Below are positions 5,714 to 11,889 of a DNA stretch of 12,255 nt, piece by piece. Position 1 is the first letter of the stretch, and every line of letters starts with the position of its first letter. The stretch is from positions 1 to 12,255 of the forward strand of contig JAOAGX010000034.1 of the NCBI GenBank assembly GCA_026415535.1, read 5' to 3'. This DNA comes from Armatimonadota bacterium. GTDB taxonomy: Bacteria; Armatimonadota; UBA5829. Under the pieces are notes generated by a model, which worked only from the letters and a program-made list of their open reading frames with translations, was not told the DNA's origin and ran no database searches. The position numbers and the translations under genes were made by a program.

Positions 5714-7786
5714 TTACTCCTCTTTCCGAGCCTTCTCGGCCTGAGCAATTATCGTTTGCGCCACATGGGCGGGCACTTCCTCGTAGTGAGAAAATTGAGC
5801 CGTAAACTTACCCCGCCCGCGCGCTATGGAACGCAAGTCTATGGAATAACGCAGTATCTCCGCCTGTGGAACTTGCGCCCTGATCTTTTGCCTACCGCCT
5901 CCTAAAGGTTCCATCCCCGCAACTCTTCCCCGCTTGGCGTTCAGATCGCCGATCACATCTCCCATAAACTCTTCGGGCACAACCACCTCAAGGTCCATGA
6001 TCGGCTCCAGCAGAACAGGCCCAGCCTTCTCAGCAGCAGCGCGAAACGCTAACCTACCAGCGAGCTGAAACGCAAGATCAGACGAGTCTACCGTATGAAA
6101 ACTACCGTCATAGCAAGTCGCCCTCACGTCCACAACCGGATAACCTGCCACTATCCCAGACGTCATCGCCTCGCGGATGCCCTTGTCAACTGAAGGAATA
6201 AACTGTCTCGGAATCGCACCGCCGACTATCTGGTCCACAAACTCGTATCCGGCTCCTCTGGGCAATGGTTCCAACCTTATCCAACAGTCGCCAAACTGCC
6301 CACGCCCGCCGGTTTGCTTCTTGTGACGTCCCTGAGCTTCTGCCGGCATTGTAATCGTCTCACGGTATGCAACCTTCGGAGTTTCAGTTTCAACCTCGAC
6401 ACCGAACTTACGCTTGAGTCGCTCGACCATTATATCCACCTGGGTCTCGCCCAAGCCGCTTAACAAAGTCTGACCGGTGTCAGGATCGCGTATCGTATGG
6501 AAAGTCGGATCTTCTTCGGCAAGCTTTTGCAGTGCAGGACCAAGCTTGTCCTCGTCGGCCTTCGTCTTGGCCTTTACCGCAAGCGAGTGCACCGGCTCCG
6601 GAAACTTGATTGGCGGAAGTATAATTGGCCTGGCTTTGTCGCACAATGTATCACCAGTAACCGTCTCCTGCAGCTTCGCAACAGCGCCAATATCGCCCGC
6701 TCCGACCTCAGGACATCCTTCCTGAGTTTTTCCAAGCACAAAATAGACCTGTCCAACGCGTTCCTCGCGGCCCTTGTTCGCATTGTAGACGTGCGAATCT
6801 GACTTGATGGAACCCGAAAAGACACGGAAGTAGGTAAGCTTGCCGACATATGGATCGGCCATTGTCTTGAACACAAGTGCGCAGAAAGGATCACCCGGCA
6901 CGCGTTTTTCCTCTGCTCCAGATGGACTCTTACCAACAACTGACTGCGCGGTTGCTGGCGACGGGACGCTGGCCACGATGAAATCCAACAGCGTATCCAC
7001 TCCGACCATTTTCATTGCCGATCCACACAACACAGGCACAACCTTACCAGCACGCAGACCCATCTCCAGCCCGCTGGCAACTTCTTCATCAGTGAGCGTA
7101 CCCTGATCGAAGTACTTTTCCATCAAGGCGTCGTCCATCTCCGCTACCGACTCGATCAGTTCCTCGCGCATCTTCGATATCTGATCGGCCATATCGGCTG
7201 GGATTTCGGTTGGAGCAACCTTGCCATTTTCCCATCTGTAAGCCTTGTGAGTCAGCAGGTCTACCACGCCTACGAAACGATCCTCCGCACCTATCGGAAG
7301 CTGCAGCGGAGCTACGCTTGTGCCAAACCTCTGTCGCAGTGCTTCCAACGTGCGATAGAAGTCCATGTTCTCTTTTTCGAGCTTGTTCACGAAAAAGAGC
7401 TTGGTGATACCTGCTTCCGTAGCCAGATCCCAACCGGTCTCCGCACCCACATCAATAGAACCGCTTCCATCAACCACGATCAAAGCTGCCTCGACAGCTC
7501 GCATACTGCCGATGACGTCACCAATGAAATCCGGATAGCCAGGCGTATCGATCAAGTTGATTTTGGTCGACTTCCACTCGCACGGAAGAACCGAAGCGTT
7601 GATACTGATCTTACGCTGTATCTCCTCCGGATCGAAATCGCCGGTCGAAGTACCGTCGTCCACGCGTCCAAGACGGCTGATAGCACCCGACGTATAAAGC
7701 AAGGCCTCAGCAAGCGAAGTCTTGCCCGTACCTCCATGACCGACTAAGGCGATGTTTCTAATTGACTCAATCGAGTATTTTTTCAT
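5714..7786 (-). CDS. fusA2: Elongation factor G-like GTPase (EF-G2/FusA2 type) inside the spc operon
   Basis: The 690-residue product has all five EF-G domains: G domain about 8-275, II about 298-390, III about 395-465, IV about 470-590, V about 594-680. GTPase motifs are G1 GHGGTGKTS (16-24), G2 RKISI (58-62), G3 DTPGYPDF (80-87), G4 NKLE (134-137) and G5 GSA (255-257). Canonical EF-G has His at the Tyr84 position and NKxD at G4. Tyr in G3 is, to my knowledge, shared by EF-G2 paralogs, and studied mycobacterial members had little ribosome-dependent GTPase activity. The NKLE change looks unusual. Domain IV keeps KQTGGRGQFG (490-499) and the tip DGSFHTVDSSD (560-570), whose His corresponds to the translocation-critical histidine of EF-G. 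The ATG follows the rplE stop by 5 nt, with GAGGT about 9 nt upstream. Whether this is the only EF-G or a paralog cannot be seen here. Confidence 0.93.
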   Translation of the reverse strand: MKKYSIESIRNIALVGHGGTGKTSLAEALLYTSGAISRLGRVDDGTSTGDFDPEEIQRKISINASVLPCEWKSTKINLIDTPGYPDFIGDVIGSMRAVEAALIVVDGSGSIDVGAETGWDLATEAGITKLFFVNKLEKENMDFYRTLEALRQRFGTSVAPLQLPIGAEDRFVGVVDLLTHKAYRWENGKVAPTEIPADMADQISKMREELIESVAEMDDALMEKYFDQGTLTDEEVASGLEMGLRAGKVVPVLCGSAMKMVGVDTLLDFIVASVPSPATAQSVVGKSPSGAEEKRVPGDPFCALVFKTMADPYVGKLTYFRVFSGSIKSDSHVYNANKGREERVGQVYFVLGKTQEGCPEVGAGDIGAVAKLQETVTGDTLCDKARPIILPPIKFPEPVHSLAVKAKTKADEDKLGPALQKLAEEDPTFHTIRDPDTGQTLLSGLGETQVDIMVERLKRKFGVEVETETPKVAYRETITMPAEAQGRHKKQTGGRGQFGDCWIRLEPLPRGAGYEFVDQIVGGAIPRQFIPSVDKGIREAMTSGIVAGYPVVDVRATCYDGSFHTVDSSDLAFQLAGRLAFRAAAEKAGPVLLEPIMDLEVVVPEEFMGDVIGDLNAKRGRVAGMEPLGGGRQKIRAQVPQAEILRYSIDLRSIARGRGKFTAQFSHYEEVPAHVAQTIIAQAEKARKEE

Positions 7787-7791
7787 CCTAA

Positions 7792-8334
7792 TCAGACCTC
7801 TTTGAACGGCAGCCCCATAGCTTTTAGAAGTGCCCTGCCTTCTTCGTCGGTCTTGGCTGTCGTGCAGATCGTTATGTTCATGCCTCTCGACCGATCGATC
7901 TTGTCGTAGTCTATCTCAGGAAAAACGAGTTGCTCCTTCAGCCCCATACTGAAATTGCCTCGGCCGTCAAACGAATCCGGCGGGATTCCGCTGAAGTCGC
8001 GCACCCTCGGCAGAACCACATTGAACAACCTATCTAGAAACTCATACATCATGGCTCCCCGCAGGGTTACCTTGCATCCAATGCGCATACCTTGACGAAT
8101 TTTAAAGTTTGAAATCGACCTCTTGGCTTTCGTAATTGCCGGTTTTTGACCAGTGATCAAAGCCAGGTCAGCCATAGCACCGTCTAGCAGCTTTGGATCC
8201 TGAGCCGCCTGACCTACGCCCATGCTTACGACGACTTTTTCGATCCTGGGTGCCTGCATTATGTTCCGATAACGGAACTGTTTCATCAGAGCAGGCACAA
8301 CTTCAGTTCTGTATCTGTCCTTAAGTCTAGGCAT
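7792..8334 (-). CDS. rplE: 50S ribosomal protein L5
   Basis: L5 binds 5S rRNA and contacts the P-site tRNA and the small-subunit head. The product is 180 residues from ATG 8334 (MPRLKDRYRTEVVPALMKQF), the normal length. The open frame continues upstream to 8460, but that stretch is the shadow of rplX. Family landmarks are PRIEKVVVSMGVG (29-41), the TGQKPAITKAKRSISNFKIRQG segment (62-83, basic and 5S-facing), KVTLRG, and the C-terminal PEIDYDKIDRSRGMNITI. The start overlaps the rplX stop by 8 nt, indicating coupling. In most bacteria the next gene is rpsN; here an EF-G-like gene follows after 5 nt. Confidence 0.98.
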   Translation of the reverse strand: MPRLKDRYRTEVVPALMKQFRYRNIMQAPRIEKVVVSMGVGQAAQDPKLLDGAMADLALITGQKPAITKAKRSISNFKIRQGMRIGCKVTLRGAMMYEFLDRLFNVVLPRVRDFSGIPPDSFDGRGNFSMGLKEQLVFPEIDYDKIDRSRGMNITICTTAKTDEEGRALLKAMGLPFKEV

Positions 8335-8695
8335 CCACCAACTCTCCGCACTTTCGGCACTTGCGCGCCATCTCGCCATCAGTCGTAGCCACGCGGGCGA
8401 TGCGAGTCTCTTTGTTACACTTTGGGCAGACCAGCATAACCTTTGAAATCGGCACTCCAAGCGGCACCATCATTTCGCCAAGCTGCTGCCTAACCATCGC
8501 CCGAGAGCTGGCCGACCGCGGTTTCTGATGACGCGTGACGACATTCACACCGTCAACAATCACCTTGCCCGTCTCAGGCAAGGTCTGGATAATCTTGCCA
8601 CGCTTGCCTTTGTCTTTACCGGCAAGAACGATGACCTCGTCGCCCTTCTTGAGTCTCATCTTGCCTTCGAAGGTGGGTTTTTTCTTTCTTCTCAT
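8327..8695 (-). CDS. rplX: 50S ribosomal protein L24 with C-terminal zinc ribbon
   Basis: L24 is an early assembly initiator that binds the 5' domain of 23S rRNA. The product is 122 residues from ATG 8695. The KOW-type core begins MRLKKGDEVIVLAGKDKGKRGKI at residue 13, after a basic lead-in (MRRKKKPTFEGK). ATG 8659 would give the more usual start but has only GAAGG 4 nt upstream, while 8695 has GGAG at 8 nt, so I keep the longer form. The C-terminus has CPKC and CRKC pairs (CxxC...CxxC), a zinc-ribbon version of L24 known from several Gram-positive and Thermus-like lineages. A 115-nt spacer with two repeat elements precedes it; its stop overlaps rplE by 8 nt. Confidence 0.96.
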   Translation of the reverse strand: MRRKKKPTFEGKMRLKKGDEVIVLAGKDKGKRGKIIQTLPETGKVIVDGVNVVTRHQKPRSASSRAMVRQQLGEMMVPLGVPISKVMLVCPKCNKETRIARVATTDGEMARKCRKCGELVDA

Positions 8696-8711
8696 TCGAT
8701 TGTCTCCACAG

Positions 8712-8745
8712 ACCTCACCCCGACCCTCTCCTACAAAGGAGAGGT
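8712..8745 (-). repeat. Hairpin-GTGAGG element, copy 3, ahead of rplX
   Basis: The stem is perfect: CCTCTCCT (8725-8732) and AGGAGAGG (8737-8744) around a 4-nt loop. In mRNA sense it is followed by GTCGGGGTGAGGT. The tail ends about 17 nt before the rplX ATG, where a separate GGAG serves as ribosome site. This is the best conserved of the four copies and I use it as the reference. No U-tract follows, so it is not an ordinary intrinsic terminator. Confidence 0.75.
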
Positions 8746-8758
8746 GGCACGTCTCGAA

Positions 8759-8788
8759 CCTCGTCCCAGCCCTCTCCTAAGATGAGAG
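8759..8788 (-). repeat. Hairpin-GTGAGG element, copy 4, tandem with copy 3
   Basis: In mRNA sense it reads CTCTCAT, CTT, AGGAGAG, then GGCTGGGACGAGG, aligning with copy 3 in order and spacing. The stem has seven positions with one mismatch. It lies upstream of copy 3 in the same orientation, with about 13 nt between them, so the rplN-rplX spacer carries a tandem pair. Confidence 0.65.
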
Positions 8789-8810
8789 CGATATCGAGAA
8801 GAGAGGTAGG

Positions 8811-9179
8811 TCAGAGAACCTCTGGAGCGAGGGAAATGATTCTCATAAATCCCTTTTCCCGCAACTCCCTTGCAACAGGTCCAAACACGCGGGTGCCCCT
8901 TGGCTCGTTCGCGTTGTTTATTACAACGGCAGCGTTGTCGTCGAAGCGAAGCACCGAACCATCCGGTCGCTGAATGTCGTTTTTGGTTCGGACAACCACC
9001 GCTCGTACGACCTCGCTTTTCTTGACTGTCGCTCCCGGCGTGGCTTGTTTAACCGCGCCTATGATAATGTCGCCCACTTCGGCGTAGCGCGTGTTAGAGC
9101 CCTTGAGCACCCTAATACAAAGTATCTCGCGCGCTCCCGAATTGTCGGCTGCTCTAAGCCTCGTGTATGGCTGAATCAT
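8811..9179 (-). CDS. rplN: 50S ribosomal protein L14
   Basis: L14 lies at the subunit interface, forming intersubunit bridge contacts and the docking site for silencing factor RsfS. The product is 122 residues, the canonical length. It starts MIQPYTRLRAADNSGAREILCIRVL, an unmistakable L14 N-terminus, and contains VRTKNDIQRPDGSVLRFDDNAAVV-type core (VRTKNDIQRPDG and DDNAAVVIN) and the ending GFMRIISLAPEVL. The ATG follows the rpsQ stop by 5 nt; GTAGGAG ends 2 nt before it. A small 6-bp inverted repeat, AGAGGT and ACCTCT at 8802-8807 and 8818-8823, straddles its stop codon. This gene opens the spc-type part of the cluster. Confidence 0.98.
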   Translation of the reverse strand: MIQPYTRLRAADNSGAREILCIRVLKGSNTRYAEVGDIIIGAVKQATPGATVKKSEVVRAVVVRTKNDIQRPDGSVLRFDDNAAVVINNANEPRGTRVFGPVARELREKGFMRIISLAPEVL

Positions 9180-9184
9180 TTCTC

Positions 9185-9439
9185 CTACTTCGCTTTCTCA
9201 ATTATCCGCGACACGCGCCAGCGCTTCTCTCTGGAAAGCGGCCGGGTTTCCATAATCTCTACCACGTCGCCGACGCCACACTGATTCTCTTCATCGTGCG
9301 CCTTGAACTTGGTGGTGCGGCGCATAATCCTGCCGTACAGCGGATGGCGTACAAGCGTGTCGATCGCTACCACGACCGTCTTGTCCATCTTGTCGCTAAC
9401 AACCCGCCCAATTCGTACTTTGCGTCTACCTCTCTCCAT
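9185..9439 (-). CDS. rpsQ: 30S ribosomal protein S17
   Basis: S17 is an OB-fold primary binder of 16S rRNA's 5' domain. The product is 84 residues, the normal bacterial length. The family core is clear: RIGRVVSDKMDKTVVVAIDT (9-28), HPLYGRIMRRTTKFKAHDE (32-50), GVGDVVEIMETRPLSREKRWRV-type ending (GVGDVVEIMETRPLS at about 55-69). The ATG is 3 nt after the rpmC stop, with a weak AAGGG about 10 nt upstream. It is followed closely by rplN, as in the usual S10-spc junction. There is no obvious promoter between the S10 and spc parts, so transcription probably reads through. Confidence 0.98.
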   Translation of the reverse strand: MERGRRKVRIGRVVSDKMDKTVVVAIDTLVRHPLYGRIMRRTTKFKAHDEENQCGVGDVVEIMETRPLSREKRWRVSRIIEKAK

Positions 9440-9442
9440 AAG

Positions 9443-9661
9443 CTAAGATCCCTTGCCGATTCCGGCTTTGCGCTCGCTCATCGCGGTTAGTATGCGTGCG
9501 ATATTCTTTCTGGCGTTAGTGATCGCGTGGGGATTGTCAAGCTGCTTCAACGCAATCTGCTGTCTTAGCTTGTACAAGCCCTCTCGCTCTTGTTTGAGCA
9601 TTGTTTCCAGTTCGGTGTCGCTCGCCTCTTTGATCTTCTTACGAAATTCAGACCGTCTCAC
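9443..9661 (-). CDS. rpmC: 50S ribosomal protein L29
   Basis: L29 sits at the polypeptide tunnel exit next to L23 and contributes to SRP and trigger-factor docking. The product is 72 residues, mostly two predicted helices, with the L29 signature near KQERE and LYKLRQQIALKQLDNPHAITNARKNIARI-type (QLDNPHAITNARKNIARI at about 40-57). The start is GTG at 9661, overlapping the 3' end of rplP by 14 nt in another frame, with only a weak AGGG upstream. Re-initiation from rplP is likely. The length is slightly above the typical 63-68 because of the GIGKGS tail. Confidence 0.96.
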   Translation of the reverse strand: MRRSEFRKKIKEASDTELETMLKQEREGLYKLRQQIALKQLDNPHAITNARKNIARILTAMSERKAGIGKGS

Positions 9662-10082
9662 TGATATCGCCCTGCTCTTTCCTGCTCACGAATCTAGTTT
9701 TTATGGGAAGTTTGTGCGACGCCAAACGCATAGCTTCCCGCGCTACACTTTCATCGACTCCCGCCAATTCGAACAATATCCTGCCGGGCCTGACCACAGC
9801 CACCCAGCCTTCCGGATTGCCTTTGCCAGTACCCATACGAGTCTCCGCAGGCTTCCGCGTGTAAGGCTTGTCGGGGAAAACCCTAATCCATACTTGGCCA
9901 CCTCTTCTGATATGGCGGGTGATAGCTATTCGCGCTGCCTCTATCTGGTTGGCAGTCAGCCAGACCGCCTCAAGCGCCTGAAGCCCGTACTCGCCAAAGT
10001 CAACCTTGTTTCCGGCGGTTGCGATACCTTTGCGCGAGCCGCGTTGCTGTTTTCTATACTTGGTTCTTCTGGGCATTAGCAT
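9648..10082 (-). CDS. rplP: 50S ribosomal protein L16
   Basis: L16 is a late-assembly protein near the A-site tRNA and peptidyl transferase centre. The product is 144 residues starting MLMPRRTKYRKQQRGSRKG, typical for the family. The first ATG (10082) is 11 nt from a GGAG, while the second (10076) is 17 nt away, so the first is preferred. Conserved segments include GLQALEAVWLTANQIEAARI-type (QALEAVWLTANQIEAAR at about 35-51), HIRRGGQVWIRVFPDKP, and RMGTGKGNPEGWVAVVRPG (82-100). It starts 6 nt after the rpsC stop and overlaps rpmC by 14 nt. The tail ends in EQGDISETV, otherwise unremarkable. Confidence 0.98.
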   Translation of the reverse strand: MLMPRRTKYRKQQRGSRKGIATAGNKVDFGEYGLQALEAVWLTANQIEAARIAITRHIRRGGQVWIRVFPDKPYTRKPAETRMGTGKGNPEGWVAVVRPGRILFELAGVDESVAREAMRLASHKLPIKTRFVSRKEQGDISETV

Positions 10083-10088
10083 GGCGGT

Positions 10089-10859
10089 TTATTCTCCTTC
10101 GGTGGGCGCTTCCGCCTCAACAGTCTCCTCAGCGCGATTCGCTTGTTCCGCACGTCCAGCTCGCGAAACCCGAGTCCTTTTAGGCCTTCTGGCCATCTGC
10201 TCTTCTATTGCTTCTTCGCGCTTTGCACCGGGCATAATATCGCCCTTGTATATCCACACCTTGACGCCTATGTTGCCATAGGTGGTTTTAGCTTCGGTAA
10301 ATCCGTAGTCAATGTCCGCTCTAAGTGTTTGGAGCGGAATTTTACCGGCCTTTTCCCCATCTACGCGCGCCATCTCGGCGCCGCCGAGTCTTCCTGCGAC
10401 ACGCACCTTAATCCCTTTGGCACCCATTCGCATCGTTCTAAGCACGGCTTGCTTAGCTGCACGTTTGTAGGATATGCGTTTTTCGATCTGCTGCGCAATC
10501 GATTCGGCTACCAACTGTGCGTCCAGCTCAGGTGTTCTGATCTCCTGAACGCTTACATGCACAGTTTTGCCACCAGTAAGTCGCTCCAGATCCATCCGCA
10601 GGTCGTCGATGCCGCGTCCGCCTCGCCCGATTATGATCCCCGGCTTAGCGGCCCAAACGGTCACCTTGACTTTGTTGGCAGCACGCTCGATCTCGATCTT
10701 CGAGACCCCGGCCACGTACAGGGTCTTCTTCAGATACTTGCGGATCTTGTCATCCTCCAACAATAAGGCCGGGAACTCGCGATCCGTAGCAAACCACTTA
10801 CTATCCGGCTCGCGAATTATACCGATACGTAATCCTACCGGATGAACCTTCTGTCCCAA
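10089..10859 (-). CDS. rpsC: 30S ribosomal protein S3 with charged C-terminal tail
   Basis: S3 helps form the mRNA entry tunnel and its helicase centre with S4 and S5. The product is 256 residues starting MGQKVHPVGLRIGI, the standard N-terminus. The type II KH domain shows GIIIGRGGRGID (74-84), and the C-terminal domain has RVAGRLGGAEMAR (153-165) and ADIDYGFTEAKTTYGNIGVKVWIYKGD-type ending (GNIGVKVWIYKGD at about 195-207). The start is TTG at 10859, directly after the rplV TAG, with GGAGG 7 nt upstream; this is strong evidence for the TTG. Most S3 proteins are 210-235 residues. Here about 45 residues follow the core: first basic (RRPKRTRVSRAGR), then acidic and Ala/Glu-rich. Confidence 0.97.
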   Translation of the reverse strand: MGQKVHPVGLRIGIIREPDSKWFATDREFPALLLEDDKIRKYLKKTLYVAGVSKIEIERAANKVKVTVWAAKPGIIIGRGGRGIDDLRMDLERLTGGKTVHVSVQEIRTPELDAQLVAESIAQQIEKRISYKRAAKQAVLRTMRMGAKGIKVRVAGRLGGAEMARVDGEKAGKIPLQTLRADIDYGFTEAKTTYGNIGVKVWIYKGDIMPGAKREEAIEEQMARRPKRTRVSRAGRAEQANRAEETVEAEAPTEGE

Positions 10860-11426
10860 CTACTCGCCTCCTTTGGCTTCCGTATCCGCTTCAGACTTTT
10901 TTCCGCGCGGTGCCCTCTCTTGGGTTGTTTCCGCCACCGGCTTCGTTTCATCTGAACTAACTTGCTTACTCTTCTCGGCAACAACTTCCGATTTGCCTTC
11001 CGTCTCCGATGTCACTGAAGGCGCAGTTCTTCTGGGCGCTTTAGCCACGCGCGCCACCGGTTTCTTGCGACCTTTTTTGTCGGGTTTAGGCTCGGTCTCC
11101 TCAAGTCCTATCGTGATATGGCTCATTCTTTTGACTATCCGAAGTCCTCGACCCATCGGCGCATATCTCAAGCGCTTCATAACGTTTGGCCCGCCGTCCA
11201 CAACAGCCAACGCAACTCTGAGATTTTCCGGATCCATATGGTGATTGTTCTCGGCGTTGGCCGCGGCCGACTTGACAACTTTTTCGATCAATCTCGCTGC
11301 GAAATTAGGCGTGAACTGCAGAATAGCCAAGGCCTCCTTGAGGTCCTTGCCTCGTATTGCATCGATTACAAGTCTCGCCTTTCGCGGCGACGTACGTACA
11401 AAGCGCGCCTTTGCTATCGCTAGCAT
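10860..11426 (-). CDS. rplV: 50S ribosomal protein L22 with long disordered tail
   Basis: L22 spans the large subunit; its beta-hairpin lines the peptide exit tunnel near the macrolide site. The product is 188 residues from ATG 11426 (MLAIAKARFVRTSPRKARLV), chosen because GGAGG lies 8 nt upstream; the frame is open to a TTG at 11441. The core (1-112) includes KSAAANAENN (52-61), the tunnel hairpin around MKRLRYAPMGRGLRI (83-97) and the ending MSHITIGLEE. Standard L22 is about 110-115 residues. The remaining 75 or so residues are low-complexity, first Lys/Pro/Arg-rich (KPDKKGRKKPVARVAKAPRR), then Glu/Ser/Thr/Lys-rich. It abuts rpsC with no gap. Confidence 0.97.
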   Translation of the reverse strand: MLAIAKARFVRTSPRKARLVIDAIRGKDLKEALAILQFTPNFAARLIEKVVKSAAANAENNHHMDPENLRVALAVVDGGPNVMKRLRYAPMGRGLRIVKRMSHITIGLEETEPKPDKKGRKKPVARVAKAPRRTAPSVTSETEGKSEVVAEKSKQVSSDETKPVAETTQERAPRGKKSEADTEAKGGE

Positions 11427-11474
11427 AAGATTTGCCTCCAAAGCTATTCAGCGTTGGGCTCGCCCACTAAACCA

Positions 11475-11508
11475 ACTTGCCGGAACGAAGCCCGGCTACT
11501 GCGCAAGT
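11475..11508 (-). promoter_or_regulatory. Inverted repeats in the rpsS-rplV spacer
   Basis: Within the 81-nt spacer, GCCGG (11479-11483) and CCGGC (11492-11496) form a 5-bp stem with an 8-nt loop. A second pairing, ACTTGC (11475-11480) with GCAAGT (11503-11508), shares two bases with the first and reaches into the rpsS stop codon, so the two cannot both be complete. There is no terminator-like U-tract. The function is unknown. Confidence 0.4.
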
Positions 11509-11792
11509 CACTTCAGAGCTGTCGAACGCTCGGTGTGATGACCGTGGCCCTTGAAGGTCCGGGTCGGAGCAAACTCACCCAGCTTGTGGCCGACCATATT
11601 CTCCGTAATGAATACGGGAATATGCTTGCGTCCGTCATGGACGGCTATCGTGTGACCTATCATCAGCGGAAAGATGGTCGACCGTCTGGACCAAGTTTGA
11701 ATGATCCGCTTCTCACCCCGAGCATTCATTTGCTCTATTTTTTTAAGCAGTTTTGGATCCGCGTAAGGACCTTTTTTTAACGAGCGCGCCAC
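11508..11792 (-). CDS. rpsS: 30S ribosomal protein S19
   Basis: S19 is a small-subunit head protein that forms the A-site-finger bridge region with S13. The product is 94 residues, standard length. It starts MARSLKKGPYADPKLLKKIE and contains IQTWSRRSTIFPLMIGHTIAVHDGRKHIPVF-type core (TWSRRSTIFPLMIGHTIAVH at about 33-52), then ITENMVGHKLGEFAPTRTF, all diagnostic. The start codon is GTG at 11792, with a strong AGGAGGAG about 8 nt upstream. It is separated from rplB by 97 nt and from rplV by 81 nt, both unusually loose for this pair of junctions. The protein shows no anomaly. Confidence 0.98.
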   Translation of the reverse strand: MARSLKKGPYADPKLLKKIEQMNARGEKRIIQTWSRRSTIFPLMIGHTIAVHDGRKHIPVFITENMVGHKLGEFAPTRTFKGHGHHTERSTALK

Positions 11793-11839
11793 TGGTCGCT
11801 CCTCCTACTAAAGCAACTTGTGCATATCTATACAGCCAC

Positions 11840-11876
11840 TCGACTCGAACCGGGATGTAGCCCGATACTAAGTCGA
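11840..11876 (-). promoter_or_regulatory. Two-part stem-loop in the rplB-rpsS spacer
   Basis: Outer arms TCGACT (11840-11845) and AGTCGA (11871-11876) pair perfectly. Inside them CGGG (11851-11854) and CCCG (11861-11864) pair around a 6-nt loop, separated from the outer stem by internal loops of 5 and 6 nt. The structure lies in the 97-nt rplB-rpsS spacer, some 48 nt upstream of the rpsS start. No U-tract follows. A protein-binding leader or processing site is possible but unproven. Confidence 0.45.
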
Positions 11877-11889
11877 AAGCAATAAGCCA

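Noticed and set aside
7535..7560. G3 His-to-Tyr change (DTPGY) as a novel inactivating mutation
   Set aside because: To my knowledge Tyr at this place is common to EF-G2-type paralogs, so it marks the family rather than a new defect.
6477..7747. Several plus-strand open frames of 80-170 codons opposite the EF-G-like gene
   Set aside because: They are antisense shadows with no recognisable family or ribosome sites, overlying a well-conserved gene.
5714..7786. EF-G-like gene as a decayed pseudogene or tetracycline-resistance protein
   Set aside because: The frame is intact over 690 codons with all five domains and conserved tip loops; the G1 and G3 motifs fit EF-G2 better than TetM-type proteins.
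8327..8430. L24 CxxC pairs as a new domain fusion
   Set aside because: A zinc-ribbon C-terminus on L24 is known in several bacterial lineages.
8335..8460. Longer open frame ahead of rplE adding 42 residues
   Set aside because: The extra residues are the out-of-frame shadow of the rplX 3' end, and MPRLKDRYR at 8334 is the usual L5 start.
8712..8745. Intrinsic terminator between rplN and rplX
   Set aside because: The hairpin is good but no U-tract follows; a G-rich tail and the rplX ribosome site follow, and the operon continues.
11820..11840. Possible promoter with TATAGAT-like -10 in the rplB-rpsS spacer
   Set aside because: No credible -35 hexamer at 16-18 nt; a single A/T-rich hexamer is weak evidence inside an operon.
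11820..11860. Possible tRNA remnant: minus strand has GGTTCGAGTC like a T-loop
   Set aside because: Flanking bases do not form a T-stem or acceptor stem, and no anticodon arm is seen upstream.
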